NCBI GenBank assembly: GCA_963769115.1
Contig: CAVYKN010000009.1
Location: 248,001 to 312,000 of the forward strand
Direction: 5' to 3'
Length of the DNA: 64,000 bases
From: DASTFY01 sp963769115
GTDB taxonomy: Bacteria > Actinomycetota > Acidimicrobiia > Acidimicrobiales > Ilumatobacteraceae
In this document: positions 55,436-64,000 of the stretch, piece after piece
How positions within the stretch are numbered: the first letter of the stretch is position 1
How the letters are laid out: every line of letters begins with the position of its first letter
Notes under the pieces: model-generated
Database searches by the model: none
Told to the model about the DNA's origin: nothing
The model's input: only the letters and a program-made list of their open reading frames with translations
Program-made: the position numbers and the translations under genes

Positions 55436-57163
55436 CCATCGCCATCGACGCCCCGCCGTGCGCCGGCCCGCGCTCGCCATGCCGGCGTGGCTGTCGCCGC
55501 ACCTGCCGCGGCTCGGCGTGCTCGCCTTCCTCGCTCGGCATCGCCTACCTCGTGCTCGATGCCGCTGTACCGGCTGCAGCAGCTCGCCTTCGAGGACGGC
55601 GCCGCCGGCTACCGCACCGCCTTCGACCACGGCCGGACATCGCCGACACGATCAAGGCGACGATCGGCCTGGCCCTCGGCTCGCTCGCCATCGCCCTGGT
55701 GCTCGGCACGCGCTCGCCTGGGCGGCCACCCGCCTGCCACCGCGCATGAAGGCTGCTGCGGGTGCTGCCGATCCTGCCGATCGTCGTGCCGGCGGTGGCG
55801 TCGGTCATCGGGTGGGCGTTCCTGTTCTCGCCGCGTCCCGGCTACCTCAACGCGCTGCTGCGCAACCTGCCGTGGTGGGACCACCTCGAGGAGGGGCCCG
55901 TCGACATCTACACGCATGCCGTGGATCGTCATCATCACCGGCTTCGGGCTGACCGCGTTCGTCTACCTGTTCGTGAGCTCCGGCTTCGCCAACATCAACT
56001 CCGAGCTGCTCGAGGCCGCGCAGGTGAGCGGCTCGCGCGGCCTCGGCGTGTTCTTCCGGATCACGCTGCCGCTGCTGCGTCCGGTGCTCGTCTACGGCGG
56101 CGGCGTGGCGCTGCTGCTCGGCCTCGGCCAGTTCACCGGCCCGCTGCTGCTCGGCCGCAACGCCGGGATCACGGTGCTCACGACGCAGATGTACTTCTTC
56201 GACGTCGCAGTCGCCGATCGACTACGGCGCCGCCGCCGCCATCGGCTCGCCGTTGCTGCTCTTCGGCGTCGCTCGTCGTCATCGTTCCAGAAGGTCATCC
56301 TCGGCGACCAGGCCCGCTTCGTCACCCACGGCGGCAAGGCGTTCCGGGCCGACAGCCCGACCGTCGAAGCTCGCCGTCGCCGGCATCGTCGGCTACAGCT
56401 TCATGGCGACGGTCCTGCCGGTCACCGCGCTGGTCATCGTCGCGCTGTCGACCGTTCTGGAGCGCCGACATCGACGTCGGCCGAGCTTCACGCTCGACAA
56501 CTTCCGGCAGGTCCTCGACGACGTCGGGCATCACCGACGCGATCTCGACGAGCGTCGTCGTCTCGCTCGCGGCCGTCGCTCATCGCCCTGCCGATCGGCT
56601 TCTTCGCCGCCACGCTGCTGCTCAAGGGACGCAAGTACCAGATCATGCGGCCGGTCGTCGACTTCCTCGTCACGATGCCGCTCGGCATCCCGGCGGTCGT
56701 GTTCGGCGTCGGCTTCCTGCTCACCTACACGCAGGAGCCGTTCTTCCTCTACGGCACCCGCTGGGTGATCATCCTCGTCTACGTCACGCTGATGCTGCCG
56801 TTCACGACCCGGATGCAGCTCGGCGGGCATGGTGGCGCTCGGCAACACCTACCTCGAGGCGGCCCGGGCGAGCGGCGCCGGCGCGCTGCGCACGAACCTC
56901 AACATCGTCCTGCCGCTGCTGCGCCCGACCATCGGCGGAGCCGGCGCGCTGATGTTCGTGCTGCTCACCCACGAGTTCGCCGCCTCGCTGCTCGTGCGCG
57001 CGCCGACGACCCAGGTGATGGGCACCGTGCTGTTCGACTACTACACCAACGGCTCCTACCCGCTGGTCGCCGCCGATCGCGCTGATCATGACCGTGATCA
57101 CGGCCATCGGCGTCACTCGTCGCCATCATCCTCGGCGGCTCCGACGCCCTCGACAAGCTGTAG
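55432..57163 (+). CDS. ABC transporter permease with two fused membrane domains (frame-disrupted)
   Basis: About 575 residues after joining. The first half ends with SSGFANINSELLEAAQVSGS (EAA loop 1) and GVFFRITLPLLRPVLVYGG. The second half has VALGNTYLEAARASGAGALR (EAA loop 2) and LNIVLPLLRPTIGGAG. Two EAA loops in one chain are the FbpB/ThiP/PhnV-like arrangement, so no second permease gene is needed. Ten or so frame changes are present. It forms the importer with the preceding ATPase and binding protein. Confidence 0.82.
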
Positions 57164-57172
57164 GAGTCCGCC

Positions 57173-58366
57173 ATGGAGGAGTTCACCCACCGCGACAAGT
57201 GCGCCATCGTCGGGATCGGCGCCACCGACTTCTCCCGCGACTCCGGGCGCACGCGAGCTGACGCTGGCGACGCAGGCCTCGCTGGCGGCGCTCGCCGACG
57301 CCGGGCTCACGGCCGCCGACGTCGACGGGATCGTCCGCTGCGACATGGACAACGTGCGCGGCAACGACCTCGCCCACAGCCTCGGCATCCGCGACCTCAC
57401 CTACTGGGCGAGAACGGGCCCGGCGGGGCGGCGCCGTGCGCGATGGTCGGCCAGGCCGTCGGCGGCCATCCTGTCCGGGCAGGCGACGACCGTGCTCGTC
57501 TTCCGCAGCCTCAACGGCCGGTCGGGCCGGCGCTTCGGGCCAGTCGCCGGTCGACGGGCGCCCGCGTCGGCGGCGGCGGCACCTACGACGAGCTGTTCGC
57601 CCCCTACGGGCTGCTCACGCCCGGGCAGGTCTTCGCCCTGATGGCCCAGCGGCACATGATCGAGTTCGGCACGACGTCCGAGCAGCTCGGCGGCATCGCC
57701 GCTGGCCTGCCGGGCGCGGGCCAACGCCAACCCGGCGGCGCAGATGCACGACCGCGCCGCTGACGATGGACGACTACCTCGCGGCGCGGATGATCGCCGA
57801 GCCGCTGCGGCTGTTCGACTTCTGCCTCGAGACCGACGGCGCCTGCGCCGTCGTCGTCACCGCCGCCGAGCGGGCCGCGCGACCTGCGCCGAGCCGCCGG
57901 CGCTCATCCGCGCCGTCGCCCAGGGCAGCATCCCCGACCCGCAGCCCGGGCATCCAGTTCCCGGTGCTGATGCGCGAGTCGCTCACCGACGCTGCCGGCC
58001 AGAGCGGTGGCCGAGACGCTGTACCGGCGGGCCGGCCTCGGCCCCGACGACGTCGACGTCGCCCAGCTCTACGACTGCTTCACGATCACCGTGCTGCTCC
58101 AGCTCGAGGACTGGGGCTTCTGCAAGAAGGGCGAGGGCGGCCCGTTCGTCGCCGCCGGCGAGATCGAGCTCGGCGGCACGATCCCGATCAACACCGGCGG
58201 CGGCCACCTCTCCGAGGGCTACATCCACGGCATGAACCACATCGTCGAGGGCGTGCGGCAGATCCGGGGCACTCGTCGAACCAGGTCGCCGGCGCCGAGG
58301 TGTGCCTCGTGACGTCGCACGCCGCTGCCGCCGGGCAGCGCGCTGCTCCTGCGGAGCGCGTCGTGA
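57173..58366 (+). CDS. Thiolase-like protein, module 2 (frame-disrupted)
   Basis: Starts MEEFTHRDKCAIVGIGATDF. Joined text includes TLATQASLAALADAGLTAAD, DVDGIVRCDMDNVRGNDL, TVLVFRSLNGRSGRRFG, FGTTSEQLGG, LRLFDFCLETDGACAVVV, DVAQLYDCFTITVLLQLEDW and NTGGGHLSEGYIHGMNHIVE. It is a close paralogue of module 1. About a dozen extra bases and two missing bases break it; corrected length is about 390 residues. It overlaps the second DUF35 gene (GTGA). Confidence 0.8.
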
Positions 58367-58784
58367 CGCGCCGACGCCGCCGCACTGCGGCCGCTCCCGG
58401 TCGTCGACGACCTCGACACCGGCGGCTTCTTCGAGGCCGCCGCGCCGCGGCGAGCTGGCCATCCGCATGTGCGACGGCTGCGACGCCGTGCTCCACGTGC
58501 CCGTCGCCTACTGCCACCGCTGCGGGAGCTGGGACAGCCGCTGGCAGGCGGTGGCCGGCACCGGCCGCCTGTACTCGTGGACCGTCGTCGAGCACCAGGT
58601 GCACCCCGCCTACCCCGTGCCCTACACGGTCGTGCTCGTCGAGCTCGACGACCACCCCGAGGCCCGGCTCGTCGGCCAGCTGCCCGGCCGGCCCGCGCTC
58701 GAGGCCGGCCAGCCGATGGAGGTCTGGTTCGAGACGGCTCGACCGACGACGTCGTGCTGCCGCAGTGGCGGCCGCGTGCCCTGA
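58363..58784 (+). CDS. DUF35 zinc-ribbon/OB-fold protein, module 2 (frame-disrupted)
   Basis: From GTG 58363, joined frames give LPVVDDLDTGGFFEAA, RGELAIRMCDGCDAVLHVPV, YCHRCGSWDSRWQAVAGTG (the four zinc-ribbon cysteines) and RLYSWTVVEHQVHPAYPVPY, the OB fold. A paralogue of the module 1 protein, paired with its own thiolase. Frame breaks lie near 58370, 58443, 58730 and 58779. AGGAGG for the next gene follows its stop. Confidence 0.8.
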
Positions 58785-58802
58785 CCAGGAGGAGCCTGAC
58801 TG

Positions 58803-60110
58803 ATGGACTTCGACATCGACCCGACGTTCCAGGAGGAGCTCGACTGGGCCGACGCCTTCGTGCGCGAGGAGGTCGAGCCGCTCGACCACGTGCTCCACCA
58901 CGCCTGGGACATGCGCGACCCGCTGCGCATGGAGCTGATCCCGCCGCTGCAGGAGCGGGTGCGCGAGCGCGGGCTGTGGGCGACCCACCTCGGCCCGGAG
59001 CTCGGCGGTCCCGGCTACGGCCAGGTGAAGCTGGCGCTGCTGAACGAGATCCTCGGGCGCACCCACAGCGGCGCCGATCGTGTTCGGCTGCCAGGCGCCC
59101 GACTCCGGCAACGCCGAGATCCTGGCCCACTACGGCACGCCCGAGCTCAAGCAGCGCTACCTCGAGCCGCTGCTGCGCAACGAGATCGTGTCGGCGTTCT
59201 CGATGACCGAGCCGCAGGGCGGCTCCGACCCGACGCAGTTCGTCGTCCGGGCCGAGCTCGACGGCGACGAGTGGGTCATCAACGGCGAGAAGTGGTTCTC
59301 CTCGCACGCCAACTTCGCGTCGTTCCTCATCCTCCTGGCCGTCACCGACCCCGACGCGCCGCGCGCACAGCCGGATGTCGATGTTCGTCGTGCCGGCCGA
59401 CACGCCGGGTGTGAACATCCTCCGCAACGTGCCCGTGTACGGCCACGGCGACGACGGCGGCACGCACTCGTACATCCGCTACGAGAACGTCCGCGATCCC
59501 GGCCGACCACCTCCTCGGCGAGCGGGGGCAGGGCTTCGTCGTCGCCCAGACCCGGCTCGGCGGCGGCCGCATCCACCACGCCATGCGCACCGTCGGGCCT
59601 GGTCAAGCGGGCCCTCGACATGATGTGCGAGCGGGCCCTGTCGCGGGTCACGCAGGGCGAGCTGCTGGCCCGCAAGCAGCTCGTGCAGGCGATGATCGCC
59701 GACTCGTGGATCGAGATCGAGCAGTTCCGCCTGCTCGTGCTGCGCACCGCGTGGCAGATCGACAAGTACAACGACTACCAGCAAGGTCCGGGCCGACATC
59801 TCGGCGGTCAAGGCGGCGATGCCGAAGGTGCTCCACGACGTCGCCGCCGCGCGCCGTGCAGATCCACGGCTCGCTCGGCGTGTCCGACGAGATGCCGCTC
59901 GCCGCGATGGTGCTCGAGTCGTTCCACATGGGGCTGGCCGACGGCGCCACCGAGGTCCACAAGGTCACGCTCGCCCGCCAGCTCCTCAAGGACTACAAGG
60001 GCACCGACGGCCTGTTCCCCACGGCGCACCTTCCGCGCCTGCGGGCGGCGGCCGAGGAGAAGTACGCCGACGCCCTCGCCCGCCACGGAGGACCCTCGAA
60101 GCGGCACTGA
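58803..60110 (+). CDS. Acyl-CoA dehydrogenase (frame-disrupted)
   Basis: About 430 residues after joining. WADAFVREEVEPLDHVLHHA opens the N-terminal domain; SAFSMTEPQGGSDPTQFVV is the FAD/acyl-CoA loop; VRIPADHLLGERGQGF, MMCERALSRVTQGELLARKQ and AVQIHGSLGVSDEMPLAAMV are in the C-terminal domain. The usual catalytic Glu position lies near GLADGATEVHKVTLARQLL. Extra bases at about 59076, 59365, 59497, 59598, 59782 and 59850 break it. It desaturates an acyl-CoA. Overlaps the P450 start (TGATG). Confidence 0.88.
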
Positions 60111-61334
60111 TGGCGCTCGGGTCCGACGGCAGCAACGAGCTCGACGCCGACTTCGAATCGATCGTCGTCGGCGCCGCCGCCGACCCACGTCCGTTCTACG
60201 CCGAGCTGCGGCAGCGGGCGCCGGTGTACCGAACGCCGTTCGACTTCTGGTACGTGACCCGCTACGACCTCGCCACCGCCATCATGCGGGGCGACCCGGC
60301 GTGGAGCGTGAGCGCCGCGAGCGCGTCGACACCCCGTTCGCACCACGACGGCTTCGCGTCCTCGGTGATGGGCCGCATGGTGCTGACGACGGACGGCGAC
60401 GTGCACACCCGGTTGCGGCGCCTCGTGAGCACGATCTTCACGGGGCGGGGCGCTGAGCGGCTGCGCGCCGCGGTGACGGCGTCTGTCGAGCGCCAGCTCG
60501 ACGCCGTGACCGGTCGTACCGAGGTCGACCTGTTCGCCGACGTGGCCCAGATGCTGCCCACCGAGGTGATCCTCGACGTGCTCGGCATCGGGCACGAGCA
60601 CGCCGCGACCGCGGTCGGGGTCGCCGAGTCGCTCATCGCCATGCACGAGCCCAGCGCCGGAGCCGAGACGATGGCCGAGGCGGACCGGGCGTTCGGCGCT
60701 GCGGCCGACCTCGTCGTCGAGCTCGCCGCCGATCGGCGCGCCGGTCCTCGCGAGGACCTCCTCACCGCCCTCGTACAGGCTGCCGACGGCAGCGACCGCC
60801 TCAGCGACGACGAGCTCGTCGCCATGGTGATCATCCTCGTCGTCGCCGGCCACGAGACCACGGCCAACACGCTGTCGCACGGGGGTGCTGCACCTGCTCG
60901 AGCACCCCGAGTGCCTCGAGCAGCTCCGCGGCGACCTCGGCCTCATCCCGACGGCGGTCGAGGAGCTCCTGCGCTACGACGCCGCCACCCGCAACAGCGT
61001 GGCTCGCTACGCGGTGGACGACATCGAGGTCGGCGGCGAGGTCGTGCGCAAGGGAGAGAAGCTCTTCGTCTCGCTCCACTCCGCCGACCACGACCCCGCC
61101 GAGTTCGACGACCCGCTGTCGCTCGACCTGGCCCGGTCGCCCAACCGGCACCTCGGCTTCGGCGGCGGGGCCCACTACTGCCTGGGGGCGGCCGTGGCCC
61201 GCATGGAGCTCCAGGTGGCGCTGCGGTCGCTGCTCGAGCGCTACCCGACGATGGAGCTCGCCCGTCCCGTCCGGTGGCGCCCCTCCTTCATCATCCGGGG
61301 TCTGGAGTCGCTACCGCTGCGGCTCGGGAGCTGA
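60110..61334 (+). CDS. Cytochrome P450, copy 2 (one frameshift)
   Basis: About 408 residues. The full N-terminus is present (DPRPFYAELRQRAPVYRTP). The I-helix is VVAGHETTANTLS, ExxR lies in VEELLRYDAATR, and the haem loop is LGFGGGAHYCLGAAVARME. A single disruption near 60883 (TCG CAC/CAG GGG) breaks the frame between NTLS and GVLHLLEHPECLEQL. It is an actinobacterial soluble P450, perhaps hydroxylating the acyl or ring part of the pathway substrate. Confidence 0.9.
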
Positions 61335-61392
61335 TCCGGCGACGAACGGAGGGTCCAGCACTGCTTCGGGGTCGCGCCGGTACGCTCCGACC

Positions 61393-62229
61393 GTGGTGAG
61401 GAACGAAGCCCGCGCGGTGTCGGGCGCGGGCGGGGCGCGGCGCTCGGGTCGGCGACCGCCGCCACCGGCGCCGGCCCCGGCGCTCTCGATCTCCAGCGGC
61501 GATGCCGTCTACCGCCCCCTCAAGACCGCGGAGGCCTTCGCCCGCGATCTCGTGCACGACATCGTCAGCGGCGGCTTGCGCACCGGCGACAAGCTCCCCT
61601 CCGAGGCAGTCATGCTCGAGGAGTCCGGGCTGTCCCGCGAGAGCGTGCGGGAGGGCCTGCGGCTGCTCGAGGTGCAGGGGCTCATCACCATCCGCCGCGG
61701 CCCCGGCGGCGGGCCTGTCGTCGGCCACGTCGACCCCGCCAGCCTCGGTCGGACCTCGACGCTCTACTACCACCTCGCCGGAGGCACCTACGCCGACCTC
61801 CTCGAGGCATGGGTCGTCACCGAGGTGTTTCTGGCCGAGCGGGCCGCCCGCAATCCCGACCGGGACCGGGTCCGGGCGGAGATGGAGCAGTACCTCGCCA
61901 CCGTCGACGACAGCAACGGCGAGCTCACCGACTTCGTCCTCAGCCACACGCACTTCCACGGTGTCCTGGCGTCGCTCGCCGAGAACCGGGTGCTGGAGAT
62001 GCTGCTCCAGACGATCGGGCAGATCGTCACCCACCACGTCCTCGGTCACGCCGACCCCCGCCACGACCGCGAGACGATCGAGGCCGACCACATGGCGATC
62101 GCCAAGGCCGTCGTCGCCGGCTCGCCGCAACGCGCGAGCAAGGCCATGGAGAAGCACATCAACACGATGATCGACGTCTACAAGGAGCACCTCGGAGCCC
62201 AGCTCGACGAGTACATCGACTGGCGCTAG
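61393..62229 (+). CDS. FadR-subfamily GntR regulator (FCD domain)
   Basis: 278 residues from GTG 61393. The N-terminal 35 residues are Arg/Pro-rich. The winged helix is DLVHDIVSGGLRTGDKLPSE, then SRESVREGLRLLEVQGLITI; the FCD domain, with metal/ligand His residues (SHTHFHGVLASLAENR), occupies residues 110-260. FadR/FCD proteins release DNA on binding acyl-CoA or organic acids, and bind short AT-rich palindromes. It is a candidate for the regulator acting on the shared ATCATCATGAT sites, an inference only. Confidence 0.9.
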   Translation: MVRNEARAVSGAGGARRSGRRPPPPAPAPALSISSGDAVYRPLKTAEAFARDLVHDIVSGGLRTGDKLPSEAVMLEESGLSRESVREGLRLLEVQGLITIRRGPGGGPVVGHVDPASLGRTSTLYYHLAGGTYADLLEAWVVTEVFLAERAARNPDRDRVRAEMEQYLATVDDSNGELTDFVLSHTHFHGVLASLAENRVLEMLLQTIGQIVTHHVLGHADPRHDRETIEADHMAIAKAVVAGSPQRASKAMEKHINTMIDVYKEHLGAQLDEYIDWR

Positions 62230-62464
62230 CGCCTCCGCCGGTCTGTCCGAGATCCTGAGGCCCGGCCTCGTTGCCGACACGGGGGAGTGGGGCACCTACG
62301 CGTGGGCCGAGCACGTCCTCGGCGCGCCGGGGTACCGGATCATCGGCGAGCACCTGCTCGCCGAGATCGAGCGCAACATCATCGGCGAGCGGGTGCTCGG
62401 CCTCCCGGCCGAGCCGCGGGTCGACCGCGATGTCCCGTTCAACCAGCGGAACGCCCGGCGCTGA
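62228..62464 (+). pseudogene. C-terminal fragment of an acyl-CoA dehydrogenase
   Basis: Directly after the GntR stop the frame reads GLSEILRPGLVADTGEWGTY, AWAEHVLGAPGYRIIGEHLL and AEIERNIIGERVLGLPAEPR, ending VPFNQRNARR. The xEIxRNIIGERVLGLPxEPR segment is the standard end of acyl-CoA dehydrogenases. There is no N-terminal domain and no start, so this is a 5'-truncated remnant. It overlaps the 3' end of the minus-strand isomerase gene by 26 bases. Confidence 0.75.
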
Positions 62465-63242
62465 GGGACGCCTCCAAGCTGGCGTAGGTCGCGGCGATGG
62501 CCGAAGCCGGGTCGCGGCGGCGGAACGTCTCGGAGAGGATCTCGGCAGTCACGACACCGTCGTAGCCGAGGCCCCGGATGGCCTGGGCCAGCCGGGCGAG
62601 CGGGAGGGCGCCGTCACCGGGGAGCAGGCGGCCGTTGCGGCTCTCGTCGACCAGCGACTCAGGTGCCGCCGCGGGAGCGTCGTCCCACTGCACGACGGCG
62701 ATGTCCTCGGCGCGTACCCGGGCCAGCTCGTCCCAGGGCGCGCCGCTGCGGAAGAAGTGGAGGGCGTCGAGCACGAGCCCCGTCCGCTCCTCGCCGATCG
62801 CCGCGCACAACGCCCGCGCCGCTGCCAGGGTTCGCAGCGCGCTGTAGGGGGTGAACTCGACGGCCAGGCGGCAGCAGTGCTCGGCCAGCACGTCGGCACA
62901 CGCGCCGAGCGAGCGCACGAGCTGGTCCTGCGGTACCGGCGTCGCTACGGCGGCGATGCACAACGGCGCCCCGACGGCCTCGGCGAGGTCGCCGAGGCGG
63001 TGCGCCGTCGCCAGCAGGTCGTCGTCGCTCCCGGGGGCGAGCACGAGCACGTCGGAGCACGACAGGCCGGCGTCGGAGATCGCCGCGGCAACGTCGCTGA
63101 CGGGCCCACCCGCGTCGACGGAGGCGAGGTCGAGCCCGATGGCATCGAAGCCGGCACGCCCCGTCTCGGCGATGACGTCGAGGATCGGCGCCGACCCGCC
63201 GAACATCGGAGAGAAGTGGACGGTGTGGAAGCCGAGGCGCAT
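62439..63242 (-). CDS. Sugar phosphate isomerase/epimerase-like TIM-barrel protein
   Basis: 267 residues. MRLGFHTVHFSPMFGGSAPI, AGFDAIGLDLASVDAGG, RLAVEFTPYSALRT (Glu ligand), GLVLDALHFFRSGAPWDEL (Asp/His), VVQWDDAPAA and YDGVVTAEILSETF (Glu) give the AP-endonuclease-2 / xylose-isomerase-like metal site. Many members in catabolic clusters act on non-sugar hydroxyketones; the substrate is unknown. It lies 13 bases after the SDR on the same strand. Confidence 0.85.
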   Translation of the reverse strand: MRLGFHTVHFSPMFGGSAPILDVIAETGRAGFDAIGLDLASVDAGGPVSDVAAAISDAGLSCSDVLVLAPGSDDDLLATAHRLGDLAEAVGAPLCIAAVATPVPQDQLVRSLGACADVLAEHCCRLAVEFTPYSALRTLAAARALCAAIGEERTGLVLDALHFFRSGAPWDELARVRAEDIAVVQWDDAPAAAPESLVDESRNGRLLPGDGALPLARLAQAIRGLGYDGVVTAEILSETFRRRDPASAIAATYASLEASLSAGRSAG

Positions 63243-63255
63243 GGCCGACGCGACC

Positions 63256-64000
63256 TCAGTGGGCGATGGCCTGCCCGCCGTCGACGCGCAGCACCGTCCC
63301 CGTCGTGAAGCTGGACGCGTCGCTGGCCAAGTAGAGGAGGGTGCCGATGATCTCGTGCGGCTCCCCGCCGCGACCGAGGGGGTAGGTCGCGAACGTCTTC
63401 GCCGCCTGCTCCTTGTCCCAGGCCTCGGAGATGTCCGTGTAGAAGGGGCCGCACTGGATGGAGTTGACCCGCACCTTCGGCCCGTACGCCTGGGCGAAGC
63501 CGATGGTCAGCGCGTCGAGCCCGGCCTTGGCGGCGCCGTAGGGCAGCTCGGCCGGCGTCGGCCGGACGGCGGCGACGCTGCTGACGTTGATGATCGAGCC
63601 ACCATCGGCCTCGGCCATGCACGCGCCGACGAGGGCGGCGAGTCGGAACGGACCCTTGAGGTTCACGGCGACGACCTTGTCGAACAGCTCCTCGCTCACG
63701 CTCGCGAGGTCGGGGTACAGCGGCGACATGCCGGCGTTGTTGACGAGGACGTCGACGCGGCCGAGCTCGGCGTAGGTCGCGTCGACGAGCGCTTCGATCT
63801 CGTCCCAATGGCCGACGTGGCAGCCGTGGACGAACGCGCGACGACCGGTCGTGGCGACGACCTCGTCGGCCACGGCCTTGCAGCGATCGACCTTGCGACT
63901 CGTGATGGCGATGTCGGCGCCGGCACGGGCCATGGCGAGCACCATCTCCCGGCCCAGGCCCCTGCTGCCGCCGGTCACGAGGGCGACCTTGCCCTCGAGG
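63256..64000 (-). CDS. Short-chain dehydrogenase/reductase, 5' end outside the window
   Basis: The window edge cuts the gene just before LEGKVALVTGGSRGLGREMV. TGGSRGLG, VNNAGMSP, the Ser of INVSSVAAV, YGAAKAG (YxxxK) and SSFTTGTVLRVDGGQAIAH complete the SDR pattern. It is probably an alcohol or hydroxyacyl dehydrogenase of the same catabolic region, coupled to the isomerase-like gene. Confidence 0.9.
   Translation of the reverse strand, partial: LEGKVALVTGGSRGLGREMVLAMARAGADIAITSRKVDRCKAVADEVVATTGRRAFVHGCHVGHWDEIEALVDATYAELGRVDVLVNNAGMSPLYPDLASVSEELFDKVVAVNLKGPFRLAALVGACMAEADGGSIINVSSVAAVRPTPAELPYGAAKAGLDALTIGFAQAYGPKVRVNSIQCGPFYTDISEAWDKEQAAKTFATYPLGRGGEPHEIIGTLLYLASDASSFTTGTVLRVDGGQAIAH

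Noticed and set aside
43777..58784. Interpretation of the broken catabolic genes as decaying pseudogenes
   Set aside because: Protein conservation continues across every join, no internal stops accumulate in the corrected frames, and the extra bases follow codon phase. Decay would not do this.
54255..58784. Programmed ribosomal frameshifting as a cause of the many frame changes
   Set aside because: No slippery heptamers or downstream structures recur, there are many sites per gene, and the shift is tied to wobble G/C doubling instead.

Overview
The window is very GC-rich (codons end almost always in G or C), carries GTG starts and overlapping ATGA/GTGA junctions, and encodes F420-type LLM oxidoreductases, a wax-ester synthase/DGAT, a SURF1 protein, a Tat-exported amidase and a SAM riboswitch upstream of metX. 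This points to an actinobacterium, possibly of the Acidimicrobiia type. The affiliation is inferred, since no rRNA is present.

Layout. 1-22.7 kb is housekeeping or core-like: murJ (partial), a membrane protein, a VWA/substrate-binding lipoprotein pair, a HAD phosphatase, an AAA+ ATPase, VOC, MoxR plus VWA, DUF389, histidine phosphatase, WS/DGAT, metallo-hydrolase, lycopene cyclase, SURF1, DUF4262, PGRP-type amidase, an ICL/PEPM-family lyase, SAM riboswitch-metX-metB-like, an Fpg/Nei glycosylase and small membrane proteins. A tRNA-Gly(GCC) follows at 22.8 kb. 22.9-30.3 kb is an accessory block: HD protein, GlxA-like regulator, an alpha/beta hydrolase divergent from a TetR gene with two clear operators, a cNMP-binding/thioredoxin-reductase-like protein running into a zinc-finger and an SRPBCC domain, and an LLM oxidoreductase.

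30.7-35.2 kb is a minus-strand aromatic meta-cleavage operon: TetR, extradiol dioxygenase, FAD monooxygenase, FAH-type hydrolase and PNPOx-like protein. 35.3-64 kb is a large CoA-dependent catabolic region. It holds several SDRs, LLM oxidoreductases, SnoaL-like proteins, a nitroreductase, a CaiB-type CoA transferase, two thiolase-plus-DUF35 modules, two cytochromes P450, an acyl-CoA dehydrogenase, an amidohydrolase, an MFS exporter, a complete ABC importer and a FadR-like GntR regulator. Seven promoters in this region share an ATCATCATGAT-type palindrome at or beside the -10 element, which suggests one regulon for an unidentified substrate degraded through CoA thioesters.

Many genes, above all between 42 and 60 kb, are broken by single-base frameshifts. 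When the frames are rejoined by hand, nearly every extra base falls at a wobble position, so that the third codon position reads both G and C (occasionally T and G). The proteins stay conserved across the joins. I read this as a consensus or strain-mixture artefact rather than decay, and annotate such genes end to end with the disruption noted.
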